Below are positions 7,998-15,272 of a stretch of 44,556 nt of DNA, piece after piece. Position numbers and translations under genes: made by a program. This stretch comes from an uncultured Bacilli bacterium (lineage in GTDB: Bacteria > Bacillota_I > Bacilli_A > RF39 > UBA660): positions 1 to 44,556 of the forward strand of contig CANQLL010000003.1 of NCBI GenBank assembly GCA_947624705.1, written 5' to 3'. The notes beneath the pieces are model-generated. The model did not search any database. It was not told where the DNA came from and worked only from the letters and a program-made list of their open reading frames with translations. The stretch's first letter is position 1. Each line of letters opens with the position of its first letter.

Positions 7998-9116
7998 TTA
8001 TTTCATAATTAAATTATATATATCATCAATTGCTTTTTTCTTATTTTCATCTTTCATATTATTACTCATTCTTTTTAAAATTTCCGGATTAGTTTCAATT
8101 GTTTCTAAAAATTTTACAATTTGTTTCGGATGTTCAGCTTTTAAAGCATATTTTTTATTAACTAAATATTTATAATTACCTTTTTCTTGTCCCGCACTTT
8201 TATTAATTAAAATCATTGGTTTTTGTAAAAATAAACATTCCGTTACTGTTAGTCCACCCGGTTTAGTAACAACTACATCACTGGCCGCCATAAAGTCGAT
8301 AACATTATCAACAAAACCATATACTTTAACATTTTTAGCTTTGGTCTTAGTCACTATTTTTTGCACTTTTTTCTTTAATTCATTATTTTTACCAGCAATA
8401 AAAATAAGATTAAAATTAGCGTAATTTACAATAGCTTTAAAGAAAGGCAAAGAAACATTAGAGTTATTACCGCCCCCAAAAAATAAAATCGTTATTTTAT
8501 TATCTAATTTTAATTTTTCTTTAGCTAACTGCGGATTATTTTGAACACTAAATTCATCTGAAATAGGAATTCCAAATACTTTTATTTTATTTTTATCTAT
8601 TCCTTTTTTAATTAATTCTTTTTTCATTTCTTTATTACCAACAATTAAAGCTTCTTCTACTTTATTAGCTTTAAGCCAAGCTTCATGTAAATCATAATCG
8701 GTAATAATAGTATATAATTTAGAATTAATTAAATTATGTCTTTTATAACGAGATGCCAGCATACTAGCAAAAAAATGGGTTGAAATAATAACATCTGGAT
8801 TAAATTCTTGGATTTTTTGTCTTAATTTTTCTTTATCAAATATATGATAACATAAACTTTTCATTCCTAAAGAACGCCATTTATGATTATAAAAACGATA
8901 GATAAAATCCCAAATAATTGGATTTTTAGCAAACATGGTTTTTTCAAAAATTCCTTTACTAACTTTACGCATAAAAGGAGTGGCATAATCTAAGATATCT
9001 AAAGTTTCCACAATTAAATCAGGATTTTTCTTTTTAAAGTTTTTTTCTAAATACATTGCCACCATTTTATGACCATTACCATATGTAGCATAAGGAATTA
9101 AAATTTTTTTAACCAT
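7998..9116 (-). CDS. GT28-type glycosyltransferase, MGDG synthase/UgtP-like
   Basis: Predicted diacylglycerol glycosyltransferase that makes glycolipids at the inner membrane face. The N-terminus ILIPYATYGNGHKMVAMYLEKNF and the NPIIWDFIYRFYNH stretch are characteristic of the MGDG synthase/UgtP branch. The C-terminal nucleotide-sugar domain has FFGGGNNSNVSLPF (about 214-227), VYGFVDNVIDFMAASDVVVTKPGGLTVTECL (about 264-294) and a late GNYKYLVNKKYA. The length (372) is normal. Two tandem promoters precede it. In Bacillus, UgtP supplies glucolipid anchors for lipoteichoic acid from UDP-glucose; the divergent phosphohexomutase next door could feed the same sugar pool. Sugar specificity cannot be read from sequence. 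Confidence 0.88.
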   Translation of the reverse strand: MVKKILIPYATYGNGHKMVAMYLEKNFKKKNPDLIVETLDILDYATPFMRKVSKGIFEKTMFAKNPIIWDFIYRFYNHKWRSLGMKSLCYHIFDKEKLRQKIQEFNPDVIISTHFFASMLASRYKRHNLINSKLYTIITDYDLHEAWLKANKVEEALIVGNKEMKKELIKKGIDKNKIKVFGIPISDEFSVQNNPQLAKEKLKLDNKITILFFGGGNNSNVSLPFFKAIVNYANFNLIFIAGKNNELKKKVQKIVTKTKAKNVKVYGFVDNVIDFMAASDVVVTKPGGLTVTECLFLQKPMILINKSAGQEKGNYKYLVNKKYALKAEHPKQIVKFLETIETNPEILKRMSNNMKDENKKKAIDDIYNLIMK

Positions 9117-9137
9117 TGTTGCCTCACTCCTATTTCT

Positions 9138-9167
9138 ATTATATCTTTATTTTATTTTACTTGCCAA
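9138..9167 (-). promoter_or_regulatory. Proximal promoter of the glycosyltransferase gene
   Basis: TTGGCA-N18-TATAAT on the minus strand, ending about 22 bases before the start codon. Confidence 0.6.
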
Positions 9168-9182
9168 GCAGAAAGTTCAGTT

Positions 9183-9212
9183 ATTTTATCAAGAATGAAT
9201 AGATATTGTCAA
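9183..9212 (-). promoter_or_regulatory. Distal promoter of the glycosyltransferase gene
   Basis: TTGACA-N18-TAAAAT on the minus strand, about 45 bases upstream of the proximal promoter. The -35 box is a perfect consensus hexamer. Confidence 0.6.
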
Positions 9213-9283
9213 ATAAGAGCAAATTTAGCAACTTTAATTATTTATTTTGAAAATTCATGATATTATTTTTATGGTGATACTAG

Positions 9284-10651
9284 ATGAAAAAAGAAATATT
9301 TCGGGAATATGATATAAGAGGAATTTATCCTGAGGAATTAAATGATGAAGATGCTTATACTATTGGTTTAAGTTATGGTTCATTTATTTTCGAAAAATAT
9401 AATCAAAAAGTATGTGTAGTTGGTCAAGATAATCGTTTATCTTCTCCCGCTTTAGCAACTAATTTAATCAAAGGTTTAGTAGATAGTGGTTGTGATGTTT
9501 TTGATTTAGGAGTTTGTACTACTCCCATGTTTGCCTACGCCGCCTTAAAAACTAATATTATTTTTGGTTTAATGGTTACAGCTAGTCATAATCCCAAAGA
9601 ATATAATGGTTTTAAAATGACTTTTGATAATTTAGGAATGGCTCGCGGAAAACAGATTTATGATTTTCGAGATTTTACTTTTAAAAAGGAATTTAAACAA
9701 GGCAAAGGAAATGTAACTAAATTTAATATATTACCTTATTATACTTCTTTAATAAATAGTAGTATCAAAATGAATGATAAAAAATTAAAAGTTGTTATTG
9801 ATCCCGGCAATGGTACGACTTCCCTCTTTGCTAAAGATATTTATCAAAACTTTCCTAATTTAGATATTGTAATGATTAATGATACAAGTAATCCAACGTT
9901 TCCCAATCATCATCCTGATCCTAATGTGGCGGAAAATTTAAAAATGTTACAGGCCAAAGTTTTAGAAACAAAAGCTGATATTGGCCTAGCTTACGACGGA
10001 GATGGCGATCGCTTAGGTGTTGTTAATGATCAAGGGCAAATTGTTACTACAGAATATTTAATGATTTTAATTATTCGTAGTTTAATTAATAAAGTTACTA
10101 ATAAAACTTTCTTATATGATGTTAAATGTTCAAAAGTTTTAGAAGAAGAGATCAAAAAATTAGGGGGGAATTCTTTAGAATATCGAACTGGAGCATCTTA
10201 CACAAGAGCTAAAGTTAATGAAGATAATCTCGCCTTTGGCGGGGAATATTCTGGTCATTTATTCTTTAATGACCGGTGGCCAGGAATTGATTCGGGAATT
10301 TATAATGGTCTTAGAATTTTAGAAATTCTAAGTCATTCAGATTTAAAATTAAGTCAAATGTTTAATGATCTTCCTCAATATTTAATTACCCCCGAAATTA
10401 AAATTAAAGTAGCTGATAATGAAAAGTTTTCAATTGTAAATGAAATGAAAGTTGAATATGAAAAATTAAATTATCATTTATTAGCAATTGACGGGATTAA
10501 AGTTTTTTATGAAAATGGTTGGGTATTATTAAGAGCGAGTAACACAACCCCATGCTTAACTTATCGAATCGAAGCTGATACTAAAGAAAATCAAAATGCA
10601 ATCAATAATCATTTTATGAGTTTATTGCAAAAGTATTTACTTAAGCAATAA
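9284..10651 (+). CDS. Phosphomannomutase/phosphoglucomutase (alpha-D-phosphohexomutase)
   Basis: Interconverts hexose 6- and 1-phosphates, supplying sugar-1-phosphate for nucleotide sugars. The four-domain family signature is complete: N-terminal REYDIRG, phosphoserine loop TASHNP with S101, Mg-binding DGDGDR (238-243), sugar-binding GGEYSGH, and phosphate-binding RASNTTPCLTYRIEA near the C-terminus. The 455-residue length fits the ManB/AlgC group rather than the longer PgcA group. GGTGATA stands before the ATG. It is divergent from the glycolipid glycosyltransferase, consistent with a role in envelope precursor supply. Glucose versus mannose preference cannot be decided. Confidence 0.93.
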   Translation: MKKEIFREYDIRGIYPEELNDEDAYTIGLSYGSFIFEKYNQKVCVVGQDNRLSSPALATNLIKGLVDSGCDVFDLGVCTTPMFAYAALKTNIIFGLMVTASHNPKEYNGFKMTFDNLGMARGKQIYDFRDFTFKKEFKQGKGNVTKFNILPYYTSLINSSIKMNDKKLKVVIDPGNGTTSLFAKDIYQNFPNLDIVMINDTSNPTFPNHHPDPNVAENLKMLQAKVLETKADIGLAYDGDGDRLGVVNDQGQIVTTEYLMILIIRSLINKVTNKTFLYDVKCSKVLEEEIKKLGGNSLEYRTGASYTRAKVNEDNLAFGGEYSGHLFFNDRWPGIDSGIYNGLRILEILSHSDLKLSQMFNDLPQYLITPEIKIKVADNEKFSIVNEMKVEYEKLNYHLLAIDGIKVFYENGWVLLRASNTTPCLTYRIEADTKENQNAINNHFMSLLQKYLLKQ

Positions 10652-10669
10652 ACTTTTTTATTAATTTAA

Positions 10670-10705
10670 AAAATATAAATGTTGTTTATTTTACATTTAT
10701 ATTTT
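10670..10705. terminator. Bidirectional terminator between the phosphohexomutase and surface-protein genes
   Basis: AAAATATAAATGT and ACATTTATATTTT form a perfect 13-bp stem with a 10-base loop and T-rich flanks on both strands, between convergent genes. Confidence 0.65.
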
Positions 10706-10734
10706 AATCTAACCAAAATTAATTTCACAAAGCC

Positions 10735-13128
10735 CTATTTGATATTGATTGGATTATCTACTTCACCCGTACCGGAATATGTTAGATTATCAGTTTTTAG
10801 ATTGATAACTGGCACCACGGCTCCGATATCATTATTGGCACTGACGTAGCTTAAGGAACCTGGAGTGCTAGCATCTAACACATAAACATGGCTATTAGAA
10901 TTGTTAGGCGAGGCCGTCCAATAACCATAACTTCTTCTTAAATAATTTTGCTCGGATGCATAAGTATTATATGATAATCCTCCCATTGCTAGTTCATCAG
11001 CTGTTATTAAGCCTATTTTACTTTTATATAGTCCCCCATATGTTCTTGATTGTTTATTTTTATTTACTTGTTCCGGACATACCAGGGTTGGGGTTACATT
11101 TGTTGAATTTGAAACTAATCTCTGGTACGCTCCATAATATAAAGTTGACGTTGAACTTGTATTATCTACTCCACTTCCATAACTAATATCATTACAAAAT
11201 AAACCATATGCTATTTGTTCATCATATTCATTTAAATTTGTTTTATACCACTCTTCTAAGGCATTTTTGATTGTACTATTTGTTCCTCCATTTTCATTTG
11301 TAAAAGTTTTTGTTCCTTTATTATATGTTACTTGACACGGGGAATTTATTGGACATGAATTTCCTCCACTGGTATAGCCTACTTTTTCATGTTCAGGTGT
11401 TGATGACTGCCAAGTATAATAATTATATTTTGAATTATTTGTTAATTTATCTTTTAACATTAATCGGACTGTTCCGTCCCCATTGACTCTTAGAATGCGC
11501 CATTCTTGGTCACCAAATTTGACATAGTTATTATCTACTTGACCTCGGAAGATATAACTTGTTCCACTATCATCTTGAGTGGCGTACAATCCACTTCCCG
11601 CTTTTATTTGGGCATCTGTTAAACTTTCACCTTCTGGTGGAAATCCTTTTGTGAAGTCAGGGTTGGTTACTTTTGGATAATTGGCTATTATCCATTCATT
11701 TAATTTCATTCTTTTAAAATTGACTGTACACTCTGTATCTTTACTTGGACTAGTTATGGTTAATGTATTATTTGCTTCATTATAACTTCCATTTTGTCCA
11801 TTTGTACATGTTACTCCTTTACTTGAATCATATACATAGCCAGAATTTGGATATACTTTCATTGTTGCCGTTGTTTTATAATCTGTTGTTTTAGTAATGT
11901 TTTCTCCTTCACTTATTACATATGGACTGCCGCTACTTCCACTTCCTGTTGCCATTACATCGGCTTTTAAATTGATAACTGGCCGCACTCCGCTAGAAGT
12001 ATTATTGACAGTAACGTCGTAAAGGTAGCCACTGTTGCCGCGAAGAACATAAGCATTGCCACTACTGAAGTAGTAAGGCGACAGGCCCCACCATGGAACA
12101 CCCTTATATAAATAATTACTACTTAAAGCATATGGACTACTATAAGCAAATCCTGCATAATTCATCTCATCAGCACTTAATAAACCTATCTTTAATTTAT
12201 ATAATCCTCCATAGGTATGATATCTTGTTCCATTTACTGTTGTGGTGTCTGTATTTGAGTAACCTGTCCCTGCTGTCGGATTTGGACATATTAAAGTGGG
12301 TTGCCCATATTTTGATGAACTTTTATTTGCAACTCTTTCGTACGCTCCATAATATGTAGTACTTGCTTCACTTCCACTTGCAAAACTAGTGTCATTACAA
12401 TATGTTCCATAGGCTATTTTACTATCATAATTTCTTAAATTATTATAATACCATGTCTCTAATTGTGTTTTTACATTACTATTTGTTCCTCCATAAGTAT
12501 TACTAAAGGTTGCACTATTATTATATGTACTTTGACATGGACTACTTGTTGTACACGGAGTGCTATTATTATATGTATAACCTGTGTACATTCGAGCATT
12601 AGATGAATTATTAAATGTATAGCCACCTATATTTTCATCTAATATGATTCTTATTGTTCCATCTCCATTTATTCGCACTATTCTCCATGTCTTTTCGGCA
12701 AATTTTACATAATTATTAACATTTCCTCTAAAGTAATAACTTGTTCCAGTTTCATCAGAAGTACTAAATAAGCCACTTCCTCCAACACTATTTCCACTTG
12801 CGGGTGGTTCTCCTATGGTGAAATCTGGGGTTACGGTTTTAAGAGTATTATTTTTTAATATTTTATCTACTAAACTTCCCTCTACATATCCATTATTTGC
12901 TTTAACATTTATTTTTATTTTTTTACTAGCAGTTGTTTTAAATGCTGAATATCTTCCTGAGGAAAAGGAATACATAGCCATACTTCTATAAATAAATATA
13001 CTTAATATTGCTACTCCTATAATACTAAACATTGTTACATATTTAAATTTTTTGCTATGTATTCCTTTTCCCTGAACTTTTTTTAATTCTTTTTTATAGT
13101 TAAATGGTTTTAACTTTATTTTCTTCAT
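10735..13128 (-). CDS. Large membrane-anchored surface protein with two lectin-like repeat domains
   Basis: A 797-residue protein: basic cytoplasmic start, one transmembrane helix (about residues 30-48), then extracellular sequence rich in N, S, T, Y and G. Two homologous domains of about 300 residues are visible. Each opens with DFT.G.PP...GSGL..T.D.(S/T)GTSY.FRG.V, then VKF....WRI.R.NGDGT.R, YCND/FCND, YYGAY.R, LICP/LVCP, TYGGLYK.KIGL..(A)DE, and ends PVINLK.D. They are joined by about 100 residues (CTNGQNGSYNEANN...). The end of each repeat (WWGLSP...GVRPVINLK and YWTASP...VVPVINLK) resembles the DUF6273/C-type-lectin-like fold. Cysteines recur in pairs. The ribosome site is AGGAG. The gene stands alone, with an eight-base G/C run in its promoter. 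Likely ligand-binding at the cell surface; ligand unknown. Confidence 0.85.
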   Translation of the reverse strand: MKKIKLKPFNYKKELKKVQGKGIHSKKFKYVTMFSIIGVAILSIFIYRSMAMYSFSSGRYSAFKTTASKKIKINVKANNGYVEGSLVDKILKNNTLKTVTPDFTIGEPPASGNSVGGSGLFSTSDETGTSYYFRGNVNNYVKFAEKTWRIVRINGDGTIRIILDENIGGYTFNNSSNARMYTGYTYNNSTPCTTSSPCQSTYNNSATFSNTYGGTNSNVKTQLETWYYNNLRNYDSKIAYGTYCNDTSFASGSEASTTYYGAYERVANKSSSKYGQPTLICPNPTAGTGYSNTDTTTVNGTRYHTYGGLYKLKIGLLSADEMNYAGFAYSSPYALSSNYLYKGVPWWGLSPYYFSSGNAYVLRGNSGYLYDVTVNNTSSGVRPVINLKADVMATGSGSSGSPYVISEGENITKTTDYKTTATMKVYPNSGYVYDSSKGVTCTNGQNGSYNEANNTLTITSPSKDTECTVNFKRMKLNEWIIANYPKVTNPDFTKGFPPEGESLTDAQIKAGSGLYATQDDSGTSYIFRGQVDNNYVKFGDQEWRILRVNGDGTVRLMLKDKLTNNSKYNYYTWQSSTPEHEKVGYTSGGNSCPINSPCQVTYNKGTKTFTNENGGTNSTIKNALEEWYKTNLNEYDEQIAYGLFCNDISYGSGVDNTSSTSTLYYGAYQRLVSNSTNVTPTLVCPEQVNKNKQSRTYGGLYKSKIGLITADELAMGGLSYNTYASEQNYLRRSYGYWTASPNNSNSHVYVLDASTPGSLSYVSANNDIGAVVPVINLKTDNLTYSGTGEVDNPINIK
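10811..10930 (-). other. Variable-looking GC-rich patch in surface-protein repeat 2
   Basis: Residues about 733-772. My hand count over the 38 codons from TAT TGG to CCA gives 53 G/C in 114 bases (46%), far above the surrounding AT-rich sequence. Shared anchors with repeat 1 (TCG CCT and CCA GTT ATC AAT) surround diverged codons that mostly end in T or C. Confidence 0.45.
11981..12095 (-). other. Variable-looking GC-rich patch in surface-protein repeat 1
   Basis: Residues about 345-383, WWGLSPYYFSSGNAYVLRGN onwards. My hand count over 38 codons gives 58 G/C in 114 bases (51%). Nearly all codons between TCG and GGA end in T or C, and C-ending codons (GGC, TAC, CGC, AAC, GAC, AGC), which are rare elsewhere in this gene, dominate. 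This is the kind of position and codon pattern seen in diversified lectin-fold ligand loops. The patch ends in GTG CGG CCA. Confidence 0.5.
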
Positions 13129-13180
13129 TTTCTTTCATCTCCTATTATGTAAAGTATATTTTCTAGGTTTACATAATAAT

Positions 13181-13208
13181 ATTTTAACCCCCCCCGACTT
13201 TTTGTCAA
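13181..13208 (-). promoter_or_regulatory. Promoter of the surface-protein gene with a homopolymer in its spacer
   Basis: Minus strand TTGACA (13203-13208), a 16-base spacer that contains eight consecutive G, then TAAAAT (13181-13186). The spacing is one base short of the 17-base optimum. Slippage in the G-run would alter the -35/-10 distance directly. Confidence 0.65.
13188..13195. repeat. Poly-C/poly-G tract of eight bases
   Basis: CCCCCCCC on the plus strand, inside the -35/-10 spacer. Such a run is exceptional in this AT-rich sequence, and its placement fits a contingency locus. Confidence 0.8.
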
Positions 13209-13257
13209 GAAAAAGAAGCTTACTTTACACTTTTTTCTTTTGGCAAATGTTAAGCGT

Positions 13258-13282
13258 TAAAAAAAGAGGTAATCCCCCTTTT
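13258..13282 (-). terminator. Terminator of the YjcZ-like gene pair
   Basis: Minus strand AAAAGGGG-GATTA-CCTCTTTT (8 bp with one G.T) followed by further T. It separates the tiny genes from the surface-protein promoter. Confidence 0.7.
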
Positions 13283-13283
13283 A

Positions 13284-13427
13284 TTAATAATAGACTATAC
13301 CAGCAAGGATTATTGCTAGTAAAATATATAAGACAATGATAAAGTATGCATTGCTGCAACCGCAATTATTGTTATTTTTCTTTTGACAAGATTTTTGTGG
13401 TTTGCAACAAGAACTTGAAGTACTCAT
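13284..13427 (-). CDS. YjcZ-like tiny membrane protein with Cys-rich head (47 aa)
   Basis: Too short for the ORF track. ATG at 13427 follows AAAGGAGGG. A cysteine-rich, polar head (MSTSSSCCKPQKSCQKKNNN...CGC) is joined to one helix (AYFIIVLYILLAIILAGIVYY). The helix matches the pattern of the YjcZ/tiny-TM Bacillus family, whose members are often linked to sporulation. It lies 25 bases downstream of a second, clearer member. The exact role of the family is not established. Confidence 0.7.
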   Translation of the reverse strand: MSTSSSCCKPQKSCQKKNNNNCGCSNAYFIIVLYILLAIILAGIVYY

Positions 13428-13452
13428 AGGATACCCTCCTTTATTTAATTTA

Positions 13453-13542
13453 TTAGATAAATGCTCCTACAATGATTATTAAAAGTATGAATAGCACTAG
13501 GATTATTGCAGGTCCTAAGCATCCGCAGCCATTGTTGTTCAT
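13453..13542 (-). CDS. YjcZ-family tiny membrane protein (29 aa)
   Basis: Too short for the ORF track. ATG at 13542 is preceded by AAGGAGG. The product is MNNNGCGCLGPAIILVLFIL followed by LIIIVGAFI; the LVLFILLIIIVGA core is the signature of the YjcZ family (tiny_TM_bacill). Members are found mostly in spore formers. The upstream minus-strand sequence CGTATACTA is one base from the sigma-K -10 motif CATANNNTA, but the -35 AC is misplaced by one base, so regulation is uncertain. Confidence 0.8.
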   Translation of the reverse strand: MNNNGCGCLGPAIILVLFILLIIIVGAFI

Positions 13543-13613
13543 AAATCATTCCTCCTTTTTTGTCTTTTCACTAATATAGTATACGAAACCCAGAATTTGT
13601 GTGAGTATTTAGG

Positions 13614-13642
13614 TTGTATTTTTCGAAAATGATTGATATAAT
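13614..13642 (+). promoter_or_regulatory. Sigma-A promoter of prsA
   Basis: TTGTAT, 17 bases, TATAAT, ending 24 bases before the prsA start; the gene also has a full AGGAGG ribosome site. Confidence 0.75.
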
Positions 13643-13666
13643 TGGTTATGTTTAGGAGGAAAATAA

Positions 13667-14692
13667 ATGAAAAAGAAAATTGTTATTTTAGGAGTTTGTA
13701 TGCTACTTGTAGCTGGTTGTGGAAAAGAAGTTCCTAAATTAAAAGACGGAAGTGAAGCAGTTGTAACACTAAAGGAAGGAAATATTAGTGCAAATGAGTT
13801 GTATAGCGAAATAAAAGATACTTATGGTTTATCAACTTTAGTTAATATGATTGATAAAAAAATCTTAGAACAAGAATATAAAGATGATTTAGAAGATGCT
13901 AAATCATCAGCTAAAACGCAAGTTGAACAAATTCAAAATCAATATGGTGATAATGCTTTAGCAGCAATTCAACAATATACTGGTTTTTCAACAATAGAAG
14001 CTTATCAAGATTATTTATATATTGCTTATTTACAAAATTTAGCTGTTGAAGATTATGCTAAAGCGCAAATAAGTGATGATCAAATTAATAAATATTATGA
14101 AGATGAAATTAAAGGTGATATTAAAGTTAGTCATATTTTAATTACTCCAGATGTAAAAGATGATATGAGTGAAGACGATAAGACTAAAGCGGAAAATAAA
14201 GCGAAAGAAGAAGCAGAAAAAATCATAAAAGAATTAAATGAAGCTGATGATAAAGCTAAAAAATTTAGTGAACTTGCTAAAAAAAGTTCTGATGATGATG
14301 CTACAAAAGATAAAGATGGCGATTTAGGTTATATCAATACCGATACTTTATCAAGCGATTATGATGGTTTTGCTGATGCTGCTTATGCTCTTAAAGATAA
14401 TGAATATACTAAAGAACCAGTAAAAACAGCGTTAGGATATCATGTTATTTTAAGAACAAAAACTAAAGAAAAAGCTAAATTAGATAAAGTTAAAGATAAA
14501 ATTATTGAAACATTATCAAGTGATTTAATTAGTAATGATGCTACAACTTCAATCAACGCTTTACAAGATATTCGTAAAAAATATGGTGTAGAAATTAAAG
14601 ATAGTGAACTTAATAAACAATATTCTAACTACATTCAAAATTCTTTAAGTAGTGCTATTGAACAAAATTCCAGTAAAAATGAGCAAGAATAA
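13667..14692 (+). CDS. prsA: PrsA-like foldase lipoprotein (parvulin-type PPIase)
   Basis: An extracytoplasmic lipoprotein that helps secreted proteins fold by prolyl cis-trans isomerisation. It has a lipoprotein signal peptide with lipobox LVAG-C18, an N-terminal helical segment (about 25-150) and a parvulin domain beginning IKVSHILITPD (about 153-265), interrupted by a charged insert, with DGDLGYI and YHVILRTKT, then a C-terminal helical arm. At 341 residues it is slightly longer than Bacillus PrsA. It is a single-gene unit with its own promoter and terminator. Likely clients are the many surface and secreted proteins, including the lipoproteins next door; that link is inference. Confidence 0.92.
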   Translation: MKKKIVILGVCMLLVAGCGKEVPKLKDGSEAVVTLKEGNISANELYSEIKDTYGLSTLVNMIDKKILEQEYKDDLEDAKSSAKTQVEQIQNQYGDNALAAIQQYTGFSTIEAYQDYLYIAYLQNLAVEDYAKAQISDDQINKYYEDEIKGDIKVSHILITPDVKDDMSEDDKTKAENKAKEEAEKIIKELNEADDKAKKFSELAKKSSDDDATKDKDGDLGYINTDTLSSDYDGFADAAYALKDNEYTKEPVKTALGYHVILRTKTKEKAKLDKVKDKIIETLSSDLISNDATTSINALQDIRKKYGVEIKDSELNKQYSNYIQNSLSSAIEQNSSKNEQE

Positions 14693-14718
14693 GGAACCAA
14701 TTGGTTCTTTTTTCTTGC
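14682..14718 (+). terminator. Terminator of prsA
   Basis: AGGAACCAATTGGTTCTTTTTT contains the palindrome GAACCAATTGGTTC followed by a T-run; an outer pairing GCAAGAA/TTCTTGC extends the stem. Confidence 0.85.
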
Positions 14719-14742
14719 CTTTTTTATTTTTATTGATATAAT
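14715..14742 (+). promoter_or_regulatory. Promoter of the first tandem lipoprotein gene
   Basis: TTGCCT-N16-TATAAT, overlapping the edge of the prsA terminator. Confidence 0.55.
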
Positions 14743-14768
14743 AATCATTCTTAGAAAGAAGGAAAATT

Positions 14769-15182
14769 ATGAAATCAAAAATATTTAAAACAATTAAAAA
14801 TCCAAAACTTTATGCTTTTGGTTTAGCTAGTATTTTATCACTTAGTTCTTTAAGTGGATGCTTAAACCAAGATACTAATACTGAAATAATTAATAATGAA
14901 AATCAAATTACAAATGATGAACAAATAGAACCTATAACTAAAACTTTTAATCCGGGTGAGCATATTATTTCGGAACCTTACTTGTATAACGCAATTAGTA
15001 ATAAATATCAGCAATATCCTTATCATCCCGGTTATATTATAGTTGACATTGAACAAATTCGTAATGTTGTAACATTTTTTTATCAAAATGAAAAAACTGT
15101 AGAATGCACATCTAATGAAAATGGCGAATTTATCGAGTTTGGTACTCCAGTTGAACAAGAAAAAACTTTAACTTTAAAATAA
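14769..15182 (+). CDS. Tandem-family lipoprotein 1 (137 aa, one repeat unit)
   Basis: A signal peptide ending in the lipobox SLSG-C31 predicts a membrane-anchored exported protein. The mature part has one copy of a module also found in the next two genes: F.PGEH.ISEP, then YHPGYxxVDI, and a C-terminal FGTPVEQEKTLTLK that is identical to that of gene 2. No known domain is recognised. It is about 85 residues shorter than the other two copies because it carries one module rather than two. It has its own promoter and terminator. AGAAGGAAAATT precedes the ATG. Confidence 0.8.
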   Translation: MKSKIFKTIKNPKLYAFGLASILSLSSLSGCLNQDTNTEIINNENQITNDEQIEPITKTFNPGEHIISEPYLYNAISNKYQQYPYHPGYIIVDIEQIRNVVTFFYQNEKTVECTSNENGEFIEFGTPVEQEKTLTLK

Positions 15183-15208
15183 CTACCCTTTGGGGAAGTT
15201 ATTTTATT
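15181..15208 (+). terminator. Terminator after tandem lipoprotein 1
   Basis: AACTACCC-TTTG-GGGAAGTT followed by ATTTTATTTTT. The same element recurs after genes 2 and 3. Confidence 0.7.
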
Positions 15209-15218
15209 TTTAAAAAGA

Positions 15219-15247
15219 TTGACTTTCTTTATGCAAATAAATATAAT
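15219..15247 (+). promoter_or_regulatory. Promoter of tandem lipoprotein 2
   Basis: TTGACT-N17-TATAAT. The same promoter block is repeated almost base for base before gene 3. Confidence 0.75.
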
Positions 15248-15272
15248 AATAATCACTAGAAATGAGGTATTT

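Noticed and set aside
10956-12359. Plus-strand ORFs at 10956 and 12093
   Set aside because: They are antisense to the well-supported surface-protein gene, have no ribosome sites, and their products are low-complexity shadows.
10735-13128. A complete diversity-generating retroelement in the window
   Set aside because: No reverse transcriptase ORF and no adenine-rich template copy of the variable patches was found; only target-like features are present.
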